This document shows, one piece after another, positions 20,308-30,841 of a stretch of DNA of 64,000 nt. Under the pieces are notes generated by a model. That model was given only the letters and a program-made list of their open reading frames with translations, had not been told where the DNA came from and did not search any database. The DNA is from Asparagopsis taxiformis. Lineage: Eukaryota; Rhodophyta; Florideophyceae; Bonnemaisoniales; Bonnemaisoniaceae. How positions within the stretch are numbered: position 1 is the stretch's first letter; each line of letters starts with the position of its first letter. The translations under genes and the position numbers were made by a program. Location: the NCBI GenBank assembly GCA_030407315.1, contig JALQPE010002590.1:124001-188000 (forward strand). Reading direction: 5' to 3'.

Positions 20308-21377
20308 CTATTTTTCTTTGCGCTCTCGCAAAATCACTCCCAACGATGACTGACGCCTTCGCCCCTTTTCCCGATTCCGCTCATGCGCTTCTTGCGCCAA
20401 CTTGTCCCTCACTAGATAAAACCACGAGTTTCCAAACAGCGCACCACCAAGATGAGCAGCAAAGTCGATCTTTCCAAGCGAGCCCAGTAGTCCCGCAGCA
20501 TCTATCACCGCGTACGCTAGAACCACTTCCTGCATACTCAACGACTGCTGCGAACCGAGAAACGACATCCTACGGTCCGGGAAGAAACAGGCGTACAGCC
20601 ACAGTGTAGACACTACCGCACCGCTCGCCCCTAGACTCAACACATTGCTCCGCGTGTACCGTCGAAATGCCAAGCTAGCCAGTGATGACGCCACTCCGGC
20701 TGTGCCATAAAACATCAAGAAACGGTCCCTACCGATAATATCCGCTACTTCAGGGCCAAACCGATTCAGTAAGTACATGTTGGCACCGAGATGAAAGATT
20801 CCCATGTGTGAAAAATTGGATGTGAAAGATGTCCACACGCGCCCTTTCCGCATCGCCTCGAGTGAATTGGCGAAATGTCTTCATATCGGCACACGCACAA
20901 TAATAGTATCAACTGTTAGTGGACAGACATGTTGTTGTGCACAGAAACATCTGCAAGTGAAATGAAGGTAACGAACCGAACCATGAACGCAGAGGGAGCA
21001 ACTTTCCACAATACATACACAGCGATATTTGCAGCCGTAATCGCAGCGATAGTGAGTCCGCCTTCCGTTTCAATACGTTTGTACACCATGTTACGCGTCG
21101 AGTTGTACGCATTTGTAGTAACATTAAGCACCAGTTGCGGAATGTCTCGCATAGCATACAATGACTGCAACTCCCCTGCTGGACCAGCTGCTAACGCGTT
21201 GTATGACTTGACGATATGAGATGATGTCTCGTAGGACATCATCGCTGGGATAAGTAATCCTGCTGCTGAAGCACCTTTCATCACACGCATTGCATTGCTC
21301 GGACTGTTTCCATTGATATATGTGTTGCATGCGATCGCTCGCAGAGGCGCCGCTAGCCGCGAGATGATTTGACGCAT
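20308..21377 (-). CDS. rhomboid protease, PARL type (mitochondrial), two exons
   Basis: An intramembrane serine protease. My model has exon 1 21377-20977 and exon 2 20878-20308, separated by a 98-bp intron (GTTCGT...TGAAG with CACTAAC branch); joining restores MVRHFANSLEAM then WTSFTSNFSHMGIFHLGANM, as in PARL. The catalytic Ser lies in SLGASGAV and the catalytic His in FAAHLGGALFG; the early Asn/His region HLGANMYLLN is also present. Several hydrophobic helices surround these motifs. The N-terminus MRQIISRLAAPLRAI is a basic, amphipathic mitochondrial-type presequence; the frame also extends upstream to 21575. In other eukaryotes PARL processes mitochondrial proteins such as PINK1 and PGAM5; local targets are unknown. 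The C-terminus is basic and matrix- or intermembrane-facing. Confidence 0.88.
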
Positions 21378-21768
21378 TGATCCAAGCGCACTCGGGCTCG
21401 GCAGGGATGAGGGTGTGAAAGCAACGCAACGATGCAAGGAAGAACAGTGATTGTGGGGCGGGGAGCGGTGCCAAATTGCGCTCACAATGCGGGCACGAGT
21501 TTTTCGAGAGAAAATTTTTCGGCCGACGACACATGCCCACGCATACGATTTGTGTTGGTGCACGGTACATGTCATTGCGCTAGCACCGGAGTCCTCACTC
21601 TTCGTTCAGCACGTGAAGGGTACATGTCCCCTGTTTCTGACGATTGTGGAGAGAAACTCTGACTGACGCAAATCCCGTGATCTGGAATTGATTTGCATAG
21701 AGGTGCCTATTGTTAAATCACAGAGGTAAGGTGGCCATGCGCATCTGAGCGCAGACGCAATTAAAGCG

Positions 21769-22278
21769 ATGACAAGATTGTCACGCATTGTCGTGCTGAT
21801 GCGAGATGTTGAACGCGGCTTGCAATTTTACCGAGACGGACTCGGGTTAAGCGTGACAGCGCAAAGTAAGACGTATGTTCGACTTTCAAGTGATGATGGC
21901 ACCGCCATTGAGCTAAACAGTGCAGAGAGGTAGGTGCAACCGCAGCTGCTTTACTATTTGTTACTAACAACTGCACGATAGAAACTAACCGAAGCATGTT
22001 CAAATATAAACAGTGAGGCACAGTGCTCTACAGGTTATTCGCCGTTGTTAACGTTTGATGTGCAGGATATGGATACAGTGGTGCCACGTCTGATGCAGCT
22101 GGGCGCAACACTCGACGGTGCAATACGTTACGAACCATATGGTAAGATGGCCGCGGTGCGCAGTCCAGATGGACATATGATAGGTCTGATCGAACACGCG
22201 CAACTGCCAAACGACGGAGCCAGTGTGGTTGCAGCTGCTGCTCGCGCACAGTCAGAGCTCAAGGAGCGGCAGTGTTAG
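21769..22278 (+). CDS. glyoxalase/bleomycin-resistance fold protein, two exons
   Basis: Exon 1 is 21769-21929, a 84-bp intron (GTAGGT...AACAG, ACTAACC branch) and exon 2 22014-22278; the product is 141 residues. The first beta-alpha-beta module (LSRIVVLMRDVERGLQFYRDGLGLSV, then IELNSAE) and the second (YSPLLTFDVQDMDTVVPRLMQLGA, ending AAVRSPDGHMIGLIEH) make the paired beta-alpha-beta-beta-beta unit of the vicinal oxygen chelate superfamily. The metal-type Glu in IGLIEH is present, and the first metal position looks degenerate (no HxxL at the start; SRIVVL). It may be a lyase or dioxygenase relative, or a binding protein; substrate unknown. Splice joining restores codon AGT and reading frame. 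Confidence 0.78.
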
Positions 22279-22354
22279 TAAACCAAGTTTACAAGAGGCC
22301 AGGAGCTATACAAGGGTCGTTGGCCAAAAAAATAAGCAAAGTTGCTGCTGTCTG

Positions 22355-23638
22355 CTACGAATAGTAGGGCAGACCCTCCTCGAGCACGCTACTAAAAAAC
22401 TGTAACAGATGGTCCAACTGCACGATGCCTGTTTTTCCATGCTCTCCCAGTGCAGGCACACATGTAATGTAGCGTTCATGCAGCGAGAAACGCACAAAGT
22501 AAACAAAGGGAGTGTCCACGCGTTCGTACAACTCGAGCGCCAAGTTTGCAGCAAAGGGAGACATGGCACACAGACCATCGCGATAATCGGGATGTTGTTG
22601 TTCCAAACCGTTATCAGTGATACCCAGTAGTAGCAGCAGCGGCACTAATGTTTCGGCATGAGCAAACCTCAAGTCGGCAGCGTAAGCTCTGTCGCCCTTG
22701 ACACGCGCCTGTACGGCAGATGTGAGAGACACGACGAGGTCTTCAACCAAAGGGGCGGCTACTGTACGAAAGCGCTCGTGACCTTTGAAGAAAGGACGAT
22801 GCATCCTTTCCAGCAGCTCGAGCACACGTTCATCTTCTGGATGAAGCAGAGTGCATAGGTAGGAGGAGGGTCTACCATGTGCGATTTCGAAGGCGCATGC
22901 TTCGCCCAAGGTGCGAACATGCTCCACTGTACATGGCTTGGAGAGGGAGAGAGCAGAAGAAACGCGTGTGGCGATACGTTCGGTCTGGGCACGCAACTTT
23001 CCGAGGGCAAGAATGGAGGTAGGTAGCGCCTTGTGCTTTGTAGCGAAGGAGGCATAAGCGCGATGTTGTTCAAAGTAGCGCAAGGCGAGATCACTGCCCA
23101 TGGGCAGGACTTCGACACGGGGATCGTCATCTGAGGAGAGGGAGGAAGCGGAGTCGACGTCACAGTCGTGCAGGGTCTGCGGGGTGGGGAGGTCATGTTG
23201 GGTGCATGCGCAGAGGTAGCCATCGAGGAAAGCGTGAGCAGAGAGGATAGCTCTGGACTTGTACGAACTGCGCACACGGAGAGCGCCGCCGTTAGCGTCC
23301 AAGGCGTGTGCGTTACGGAGTGCGAAACGATGACCGATGTGCCAGAGCTCACGCTCGCCCTCTGGTGTAAGTGCGCCAGTGGCTTTGGCGTAACGCGCGA
23401 GATGAGCGGCCCAGCGGTCGAGCCAGGGCGGATCGTGCGGATGGGCAGAGCGGAGATGATTGTGGAGGGCGGTCATGCGACGGAGGGAAGCCTTGGAGGG
23501 GTTGCGTGTGCCATGACGGGCGAGCAATGAAATGTGAATGAGGCGAGCGGGCGGGAGGGAGGGCGGTGTGGCAGTGGGATGCAAGGGTGGGGACGGGTAG
23601 GGAGATTTGGTGGCAAAGGTTAGTGGGGGATGGGACAT
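22355..23638 (-). CDS. MINPP1: histidine acid phosphatase, MINPP (multiple inositol polyphosphate phosphatase) type
   Basis: 427 residues from the ATG at 23638 (the frame opens at 23692). The catalytic signature RHGTRNPSK carries the nucleophilic His, and FAHAETLVPLLLLLG carries the HAE proton donor used by MINPP-type enzymes instead of HD. SYKSRAILSAHAFLDG matches the conserved second block. Members remove phosphates from inositol hexakis-/pentakisphosphate or 2,3-bisphosphoglycerate. No clear signal peptide is seen, although the Pro/Leu-rich N-terminus (LPPARLIHISLLARHG) is short. Cysteine pairs seen in secreted MINPP are only partly present. Next to it lies a 1.9-kb repeat-rich gap and then a TFIIB-like gene on the other strand. 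Confidence 0.9.
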   Translation of the reverse strand: MSHPPLTFATKSPYPSPPLHPTATPPSLPPARLIHISLLARHGTRNPSKASLRRMTALHNHLRSAHPHDPPWLDRWAAHLARYAKATGALTPEGERELWHIGHRFALRNAHALDANGGALRVRSSYKSRAILSAHAFLDGYLCACTQHDLPTPQTLHDCDVDSASSLSSDDDPRVEVLPMGSDLALRYFEQHRAYASFATKHKALPTSILALGKLRAQTERIATRVSSALSLSKPCTVEHVRTLGEACAFEIAHGRPSSYLCTLLHPEDERVLELLERMHRPFFKGHERFRTVAAPLVEDLVVSLTSAVQARVKGDRAYAADLRFAHAETLVPLLLLLGITDNGLEQQHPDYRDGLCAMSPFAANLALELYERVDTPFVYFVRFSLHERYITCVPALGEHGKTGIVQLDHLLQFFSSVLEEGLPYYS

Positions 23639-25613
23639 GTTTTGGTGATGGTGGGTGAGGACGGAGCGGAGATGATGATGGGTCGCAAGCAAGCTGATGC
23701 TGGAATGAAATATGTAAGAGACGACGGCGAGCGAGCAGTGCGTTTAGGGAGAGCAGAAGAGTTGAACAGCAGGGCGGGCCGCTGCAGCGGCACGCGCATG
23801 ACGTCATGCGCGCGTGGACACGGCAGTCCGCAGCGCAGAGCAGAGCAGAGCAGCTGAACCGAGCAGAGCAAACAGGACAATCCGAATCGTGCAGTGCAGT
23901 GCAGTGCAATTGAAAGCAATGCGCCGTGAGCAAAGGGAAGCAGTTGTGGTAGACACGACTGTGTCTGCGCCAGCGCCATACAGACGTGTTTGCGTTGCAT
24001 GCAGTACGTGTCAATGTCAACGTGTAAACTTATTTTTGGTTAATTACAGTACTGTAATTTTTCTTGCATGTCAGCGCGCGGCTCCTGAAATTGCGTGACT
24101 TGCTCAACATGCCAGTAACTGGATGCCAGCGCAGGTGCTGAGCCTGCCGCCAAGCGCCGCGCCGCGCCGCACCGCGTCCAACACCACAATTCGCCCATCC
24201 GCTCCCTTGTTTGCGCCGCAAAGTCATCAAGTGCTAAACTGGTCATCCAGTCACTCGTTTGCTCGCCTTGCTACACTTTTGCGCCCTTGCGCGCAGCGTT
24301 ACGCTACGCCACGCCACGCCACACCACACCACACCGTGCCATGCCACGCCACAAGACACCACCACGCTGCACCACTCCACTCTACAGCACACCACACCGC
24401 ACCGCTCCGCTCCACACCGCGCTGCGCTCGCTCGCGCCAGTTAAACTAGAGCAATGAACGCGTGGAAGCTGTCCATTATTAATACACATGATCAACACCG
24501 TGGTCCAACACCAACGTGCCACGCAACCAACTTAGCACTGCAACTTGAGACCCTTTCATCTCGGTGACAGACAGACATGCATGCATTCACCCCGCCATAG
24601 TATGCGCCGCGCCGCATACGCATTTCCTCACGCACGCATACACGCACGCACGCACGTACCGACATCACGCATTCGTCGCCCCATCTGCATCCAATCTTTC
24701 GACGTGCATGTCCAACCCCATTCAGCCCCGCTGTATTGCATGCACTACTAATCCAAGTCCGTCCGTCCCGACCCTTTCAAACTCGCTCTCTACAGTCCAT
24801 CATCCACAATTTCTTGCACTACAACAGTCACGAGCTCACTTTACCTTGCTGATACTTTCTCTATATTATCTGCTTCCGACCTTTAATTCTGTGCTGTCTG
24901 TGTGCGCGCACAATTCCAAACATTGTAGATACTACTCATTGTTAAGTGCAGACACTACATCGCGCTACGCTGCAACGTCAAGGCACGCACAAATCAAACA
25001 TTACAGCAAAGCGCCAACCAGCACACCGCTGCATCGCACCGCACCGTCGTCGTCCCAAAACCTCATCTCAACGCGTCAGCCACATCTCCAGCGGCCATCC
25101 AATCACAACCCCCGCTCCTAATATCATTGCCAACTGCCGCCTCGAGCGGTATTTGTTTGCAATGCGCTCCGAAGCACCCAAAACTATCAATACCCATTGC
25201 ACACGACAGCACCGCACATCGTCAGAATCAGATCATGTGCGCTACGCTACGCTACGCCACACCGCACCACACCGCGCCGCGCCACGCCGCAATCACATAC
25301 CGTCAGCCTTATTGCACATTTGGCGCACATGTGCATTGCTATGACGAATCATCATTCTCGTACCAGCATGCGCAAACATCTTCAAACTTGTCTCGTCGCT
25401 CACAATAGATATATCTGCTGCCGTCAAAACAATCTCAACACCGCACATGCACGCCATGGCTCTTATACACAAATTATCAACCCTAAATTGCACTGCTTAC
25501 ACCATCCATCCTCCACTCGTATCAATGTCACCAAAACAAAAGCGCGCGCGTGTCCGACCCGCTTTGTCCCATCTCGCTAACTTACCTTCCAACCGATCCC
25601 ACCCGATCCCTCC
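23639..25613. other. gene-poor stretch with pentamer-like repeats
   Basis: About 2 kb with no credible gene. It carries several short arrays: GCAGA-type units at 23838-23862, GTGCA units at 23887-23907, a longer CGCCA/CACCA-type array at 24296-24436, and CTACG/CCGCA-like units at 25238-25292. Frames here read His/Pro/Thr-rich peptides simply because of these repeats. As both neighbours point outward, it also contains two promoters. Confidence 0.55.
24296..24436. repeat. imperfect pentanucleotide array (CGCCA/CACCA type)
   Basis: About 140 bases of variants of a five-base unit with C-x-C-x-A spacing (CGCCA, CACCA, TGCCA, CGCTC). The opposite orientation would read TGGCG/TGGTG. Degenerate, not tandem-perfect. 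Confidence 0.6.
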
Positions 25614-26636
25614 ATGTTTGCTTGTCCAAACTGCTCGACTTGCGCCATCTATGATCTCACCGCACGCTCCCACATTTGTCCCCAATGCGCCCTTGTAGTT
25701 TCACAACCATCCCTTGTTTCGACACCTCAAAATCCAGCCGCCACTACCCTTCAATCGCACCAACCCTCCCCCATCCTTCGTCGTCGTTGCCGCCAAATTC
25801 TTTCCCGCCTTCCTTCCCAGCCTGGCGCTAACCACCGCCTAGACCGTCTCCTCCAAATATCCCACTCGCTACCCCGACACACTAAGCGTCGTGGACGAAA
25901 CACCCCCATCAACCTTCCACTCGCACTCGCTACTCATGCTGCGCACACTCCGCTCTCCCTTGCGCATATAGCCCATGCCGCCCATACCGATATCCGCAGT
26001 GCACGCGATGCTCGAAATTCACTCCCTGCTCGACAAACTATCACCTCCAATTCCTTCACTCATCGATATGTCGATCATTTGCGCCCATTCTGTCAAGATA
26101 CTACAACCACTCCCTTTGGTCACGATGTATTGCAAATCTGCCATAACATAATCTCAAATGTACATTTGTGCACACTCAAGCCCGTCAGTGCTGCTGCAGT
26201 CACTGTGCTTGCTCTGCGTGCTGTCCGCTTCCGCAGAGGTCTCAATCCTGTGGCACACACCCATTTGTTGCAACTACTGGCAGACCGTGAACTCCTCAAT
26301 ATACGATCTCTACTGACACACTATTCTCGAATACAACGTCACATATTCCCCATACTGCGCACATCAGCTCCCGCCATTTGTGCCGCCCCACACAATGTTT
26401 ATAGGTACTTGCATCTGCTTCCCAATCCTGGTGCTGACTCCACTCAATCACCTCCTCAAGTATATACCTCGCCTACTGTTGTCACATCTCAGCGACCACA
26501 AAATATCCAGTCTGATGACAATGACGATATTGCAGAGCATGAGATTAACTCACTAATAAGAACACCTTCCCAAGTGCTAGCTCAATGTTTTCTCACAGCA
26601 ATAGCTGAAAAGCAAAGTAAGCCGTCCAAAAAATAG
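25614..26636 (+). CDS. divergent TFIIB-like protein (zinc ribbon plus cyclin-like fold)
   Basis: 340 residues. The N-terminus is a zinc ribbon CPNC...CPQC (Cys 4, 7, 22, 25) like TFIIB, BRF and plant pBrp. The next ~70 residues are basic (RRRCRQILSRLP). A segment rich in alpha-helix (residues ~100-240), with TLKPVSAAAVTVLALRAVR and HTHLLQLLADRELLNIRSL, resembles the second cyclin repeat of TFIIB. The first cyclin repeat is poorly recognisable. The C-terminal third is Ser/Thr/Gln-rich with an acidic patch (DDNDDIAEHE). A general transcription factor of TFIIB family, possibly for Pol III, Pol I or plastid-related use, is the best guess. Sequence is clearly diverged from canonical TFIIB and no other TFIIB is in the window. 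Confidence 0.55.
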   Translation: MFACPNCSTCAIYDLTARSHICPQCALVVSQPSLVSTPQNPAATTLQSHQPSPILRRRCRQILSRLPSQPGANHRLDRLLQISHSLPRHTKRRGRNTPINLPLALATHAAHTPLSLAHIAHAAHTDIRSARDARNSLPARQTITSNSFTHRYVDHLRPFCQDTTTTPFGHDVLQICHNIISNVHLCTLKPVSAAAVTVLALRAVRFRRGLNPVAHTHLLQLLADRELLNIRSLLTHYSRIQRHIFPILRTSAPAICAAPHNVYRYLHLLPNPGADSTQSPPQVYTSPTVVTSQRPQNIQSDDNDDIAEHEINSLIRTPSQVLAQCFLTAIAEKQSKPSKK

Positions 26637-26641
26637 TCACT

Positions 26642-28102
26642 TCACATACTCGGAAGCTCCTTGGTTCGCTTCTTCTTCGCCGCCCTCTCCAACTTCATTT
26701 CGACTGGATCATCGCAATCACGCTGCTCATATGGGATGTGCCGGCTGGGACAATCGTGCAGCAGAAAGTTTCGCGCCATTCGTACCTCTCCAAATCGCTT
26801 GGATTTGCCCTCACTAACTGTAAAATTGCTTAGAGAATCATTTTCCTTCAACACTTCGCTAATAATCGTAGCTTTTGTTGCTGCTTCCACATAACATTTG
26901 GTAATATCTGCATCCACCCTTTGGAATCCAATTCGTCGCATGTTTCCATCTTCCTGCCCTGTTTCAAAGATATGAGGAAAATACACCACACTATCCGGAT
27001 AAGAACAGTCAAAGAGTAGCAGCGGAATTGGCGACGCCAGTTTATACTGCGGCCTTCCCTTGGAGAAAGTCCCCGATGCTTTCGAAGCATCTTCAAGCAT
27101 TCGTTGTACAAGAGAGGGCCGTTCGTTGCCCATACCAATGTCGAAGAGAACAGACGCCATACAACGCACCTGATGCCACAGAAATGCCTGACCCTTCACA
27201 AAAATGTAATACATGGTATACTCGTCGTCATTTTCAGTAGGTGCGGCGTGTACGCTGCGAATGTCTACCTCATACATCAGACGCTCAAAGTTTGTCACGT
27301 TCTCATCTATGCGGCAAAAGTTTCGAAAGTCATGTCTACCTACAAAATGGGCAGCTGCCTCGCGCATCAACTTGATATTCAGCTGGCCACGCGGGAAGAA
27401 ATATTTATAGGAGCGATGTAGCGCATCGAAACGTGCAGAGAACGGAGCGTCAGAGCGTCGAACAGAGGTAGGCAGCTTTGTAGACGAAGACTGCATCTGC
27501 GACCAATACGTTCTAATGGGCTCTGGATCACCTGGGTATATTTTCGGGTACAAACTACTTGCATCAGAGACAGGAGACCATGCGAGGATTCGGATACCCT
27601 CTGGCAGAACGCCGTTTAGAATTTTGACATAGTTCAACTCCTGAACTGCAGATGAAGGCGGCACCACATTTGATCGCATTCTAATGCCAATGACTTGCCC
27701 CATGGCAGAGACTCCGACGTCTGTACGTCCTGCACGAGTATATGCGCATGTTTCTCGAGAAACTATAAGTCTTGTCTTTTGCAGAGCAGCGAAAAGATGG
27801 TGTTCGACAGTATTTTGGCTTGTTGGCTGTGAAGCGAAGCCATGGTATTGCCAACCTTGGTAGGTGAGTTTAAGAGCGATCAATCTCTGTCCGTAGCGAC
27901 TCATATCGAACTGCTTTTGTTTCTTCTTTTTGGTGACATTTGGTTCATCAGGACGTGCTTGTGGCTGAACAGTTTGTTGGGTGTGAGTCGGCTGCGAGAT
28001 TTGATCGCTCTTGCGTTTGGAAGTATTGAGTTGCAGGGCGTAAGAAAGAAGCTGCTGTGGATTAAGAGCTCTGATTTGATCTTCAGTCAATTTAGGTGCC
28101 AT
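26642..28102 (-). CDS. PUS3: tRNA pseudouridine synthase, PUS3/DEG1 type
   Basis: TruA-family enzyme that makes pseudouridine at positions 38/39 of the tRNA anticodon stem. 486 residues from the ATG at 28102; a longer frame starts at 28237 and might add an organelle sequence. The N-terminal basic region (TKKKKQKQFDMSRYGQR) precedes the catalytic domain. AGRTDVGVSAMGQVI holds the catalytic Asp. RSYKYFFPRGQL, FVGRHDFRNFCRIDENVTNFER and FLWHQVRCMASVLFDIG are PUS3-like blocks, and the Trp-rich GWQYHGFASQ marks the TruA fold. The C-terminal 100 residues past PIPLLLFDCSYP are divergent and end in a basic KKKRTK. Stop is only 6 bases from the end of the convergent TFIIB-like gene. Confidence 0.92.
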   Translation of the reverse strand: MAPKLTEDQIRALNPQQLLSYALQLNTSKRKSDQISQPTHTQQTVQPQARPDEPNVTKKKKQKQFDMSRYGQRLIALKLTYQGWQYHGFASQPTSQNTVEHHLFAALQKTRLIVSRETCAYTRAGRTDVGVSAMGQVIGIRMRSNVVPPSSAVQELNYVKILNGVLPEGIRILAWSPVSDASSLYPKIYPGDPEPIRTYWSQMQSSSTKLPTSVRRSDAPFSARFDALHRSYKYFFPRGQLNIKLMREAAAHFVGRHDFRNFCRIDENVTNFERLMYEVDIRSVHAAPTENDDEYTMYYIFVKGQAFLWHQVRCMASVLFDIGMGNERPSLVQRMLEDASKASGTFSKGRPQYKLASPIPLLLFDCSYPDSVVYFPHIFETGQEDGNMRRIGFQRVDADITKCYVEAATKATIISEVLKENDSLSNFTVSEGKSKRFGEVRMARNFLLHDCPSRHIPYEQRDCDDPVEMKLERAAKKKRTKELPSM

Positions 28103-28522
28103 GGTAGAGGAAGGACGCAGATGGAGATTGAATAGACGCAGGAACATGGACAGGAGGGGAGCGAGTGGATTGGCGGAATGGAGGTTTCGGCGAGTTGTTG
28201 TACCTGAGCAACCGTTTGATCCACTCGAAACGGGCAAAGTGAAGGAGGACGTTTACAACGCTGCATCGTGTACGTGTCGCAGCAAAAGTTTGATTTTATT
28301 ACACAAATTCATGTTTGTCAAAGTGTCCCAATGAATTGGCACAAAGTGGAGTTGCACACAACTTTCAAATTATATCCAACTCTGTGAAAAGCTGCGCAGC
28401 AGCGATGTTTCAAACATGAGCAACTGCTGTGATGCATACAAATTGCAGCGCAGTGTTGAACAAACCGGTCTCAGCGTGTGTGCCAGTAGGGAGCAATTCT
28501 CGCAACTCAATTGCTGTCAACG

Positions 28523-28978
28523 ATGTCTGCTCGTCAGAACGCGCCTCGGCGACGCCGTCGAAACAACATGACGACGAGTTCGCGTGCGGGGCCTTCCACG
28601 GCTACAACTACAGCCACGCAGACAATAACGACAGCCACTCCGCACGAAAACAATCAGCCGCCTGTTTTGCGCCTACAGCTTTCCAGAAGAACTCGCGTGC
28701 GCTGGACGGAGGACACGCACGATAATGAGCACGACGGGAAGAAGAGCTCTAAAAGCTGCTGCATTTTCCACAAGAGCCGAGCATGGGATGAGAGTTCTAC
28801 CGAGAGCGACAGTTCGTGTGAAGCGGATGCAGATCGGAATGGGGCACAAATCGAAGAGGATGGTGACGGTGATGATGGCGCATTTGAGAGTGATGGATCT
28901 AGTAGCAGTGGTGGTCCTGTTCGAAGGAGGGCTCCCAAGCCACCAAAGAGACACGATAATGCGCAGTCGGCCAATTAA
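28523..28978 (+). CDS. PPP1R11: PP1 inhibitor-3 / YPI1-type protein
   Basis: 151 residues from the ATG at 28523 (frame open from 28511). The central block [20 protein letters not shown] followed by [19 protein letters not shown] closely matches inhibitor-3/Ypi1, with RVRW fitting the RVxF/W docking motif of protein phosphatase 1, the CC pair, and the ESSTESD end. The first 50 residues are basic then Thr-rich, the C-terminus acidic (EEDGDGDD) then Ser- and basic-rich ([11 protein letters not shown]), so largely disordered, which is usual. It should bind and regulate the PP1 catalytic subunit in the nucleus. Single exon. Confidence 0.88.
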   Translation: MSARQNAPRRRRRNNMTTSSRAGPSTATTTATQTITTATPHENNQPPVLRLQLSRRTRVRWTEDTHDNEHDGKKSSKSCCIFHKSRAWDESSTESDSSCEADADRNGAQIEEDGDGDDGAFESDGSSSSGGPVRRRAPKPPKRHDNAQSAN

Positions 28979-29327
28979 TTGGTGATGGGCATTGTTAGCT
29001 GCACGCTTGTTTGTTGTTTGCTATGGAGTCTGTTCGTTTACTTGCCAACAGCTGGTGTTCGTCGGTGACATCTATCTAGCTTGTAATACGACATATAAAT
29101 TTGGTTGAGTTTGTTTCGCGACGAGTAGATAAATCGGGTGGGAGAAAGTTTGAAAAGTTTTGAAAATGTTTGGGGCGACACTGACAACTGAGGTCAAATG
29201 TCGCGTGCAGTTGATCACATTGACAGTGTTTGATGGGTCGGGAATTAGCGGCCAGGATACCATTCTACGCATGTATTCGCTCGCTCGATCAACCACAACC
29301 CGCTCCAAATTTGTTCAATTAACATAG

Positions 29328-30638
29328 TTGAACGCAACGGCAGCATCTCTCCACCTCCCATCTACCAGCCAACCGTCTAAACGGCCCCAATTGCTCCTCT
29401 TCCCCATCTCCGCAATGCTACCGACAGCATTCGCTCCCGTCGTTCCCCTCCCCTTCTATTCGTCAACAATACCAACCGTTCAGACCCCGCTTCGCACCCG
29501 ATGTGCCCGCCGCTCTCCACTGCGCGCTCTCGTTACTGTCGGCCCTGGCCCTGAAAGAACCACCGTCAGTGCTCAGGGCCAATTTCGATTCCCATCGCCC
29601 ACCGGCACCAGCTTTCAAGAGCGCGCCGAACAACTGGCCGCCTCTGGCGCCATTCCTCACCAAGTCGTTCAGACTATGCTCGACTGGTTCCCGACCTATT
29701 GCAAGGCCGTTGAGGACAATCGCTACATTGAAGACGATCCCTTCACCTTTTCAGACTCCATCTTTTACACCTTGCTCGAGCTTATTCGTCGATCCATCAA
29801 GGAGCCCATTCAATTCGAGTCGTATCATAAGCGAATTCGTTCCCCATTCGATTATTACAAATTCAGCTTTGAGTTTGCTAGCGTTCTCATCAATTCGGAC
29901 GACAGCCAAGTCCACGGCATAGAAAACTTGCGAACCGCCGTAGAACAAGTGCAAGCCGGTCACAATGTTATCTTTTTGTCCAACCATCAATCGGAAGCCG
30001 ACCCCTATGCCATAGATGCAATGCTCGCTTGGCTCGGCGGATGCGATAGACAATTCTGCGAAAAGCTCATTTTCATGGCTGGTGACCGCGTACGTAAAGA
30101 TCCATTAGTCTCCTCGTTTTCCGCAGGCATGGATCTCCTCACCGTCTACTCCAAGCGCCACATCAATGACATCCCAGAGCTTCGCGAAGAGAAACTCTTG
30201 CACAATCGTCGCACCATCGCCGCAACCCAAAAGCTCTTCAAGGCCGGAGGTAACGTGGTCTGGTTTGCACCCGCAGGTGGCCGCGATCGCAGAAGCACCA
30301 CCACGAGTCATGTGGAAATATCCGACTTTGATTCAGGCGCGGTGGATATGATGAGAGTGACCGCGAACAAATCGGGCCATCCGTGTCACTTTTACCCCAT
30401 GTCGCTCTGGACGTGTGACATGCTGCCGCCGCCGAGTAAAGTCGGTGGTGATGATGTGGGCGAAGAGCGAATCGTAAACCACATTCCGACGTACATGTAC
30501 ATTGGCGAGGAAATCGATTGGAACAACAGTCCGGCGAGTGGAATTCAGGATCGAAGGGAGCGTCGACGGGTGCAGAGTGAATTTGTACAACAGCTTGTCG
30601 CTGACGGATACCGAAAGATTGGTGGATATGAACGCTGA
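29328..30638 (+). CDS. ATS1: glycerol-3-phosphate acyltransferase, plastid soluble type
   Basis: Transfers an acyl group (from acyl-ACP) to sn-1 of glycerol-3-phosphate, the first step of plastid phosphatidylglycerol and galactolipid synthesis. 436 residues; a second ATG at 29415 is a plausible start of the transit peptide (Ser/Pro/Thr/Arg-rich up to ~residue 85). The acyltransferase box is FLSNHQSEADPY (H-x4-D), with MAGDRVRKDPL, FSAGMDLLTVYSKRHI and WFAPAGGRDR as further family blocks. The N-terminal helical bundle typical of the soluble plastid type (FQERAEQLAASGAIPHQ) is present. Single exon. Divergent gap upstream shared with the PPP1R11 gene. High confidence. Confidence 0.95.
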   Translation: MNATAASLHLPSTSQPSKRPQLLLFPISAMLPTAFAPVVPLPFYSSTIPTVQTPLRTRCARRSPLRALVTVGPGPERTTVSAQGQFRFPSPTGTSFQERAEQLAASGAIPHQVVQTMLDWFPTYCKAVEDNRYIEDDPFTFSDSIFYTLLELIRRSIKEPIQFESYHKRIRSPFDYYKFSFEFASVLINSDDSQVHGIENLRTAVEQVQAGHNVIFLSNHQSEADPYAIDAMLAWLGGCDRQFCEKLIFMAGDRVRKDPLVSSFSAGMDLLTVYSKRHINDIPELREEKLLHNRRTIAATQKLFKAGGNVVWFAPAGGRDRRSTTTSHVEISDFDSGAVDMMRVTANKSGHPCHFYPMSLWTCDMLPPPSKVGGDDVGEERIVNHIPTYMYIGEEIDWNNSPASGIQDRRERRRVQSEFVQQLVADGYRKIGGYER

Positions 30639-30841
30639 TTGCAACCTTTGTCGTGTGTGTTACGAGCGTATAGGTAGCATATTGTGAGTAAAGGCATGTG
30701 GCGCGAACGGTATGTCTTACGCTGATATGACGAAACTTGTGGACAGTTTTTATGTTAAGGTACCAGCGAGAACTAGCGACGATGATGTTGATATACATTC
30801 CAGCGGGCAACTGGGTAATTGAAGGAGATGCAAAATGGTTG

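Noticed and set aside
24123..25580. Several overlapping 60-185-codon frames on the plus strand
   Set aside because: They read His/Thr/Pro-rich peptides from the pentamer-like repeats, overlap in three frames and show no domain.
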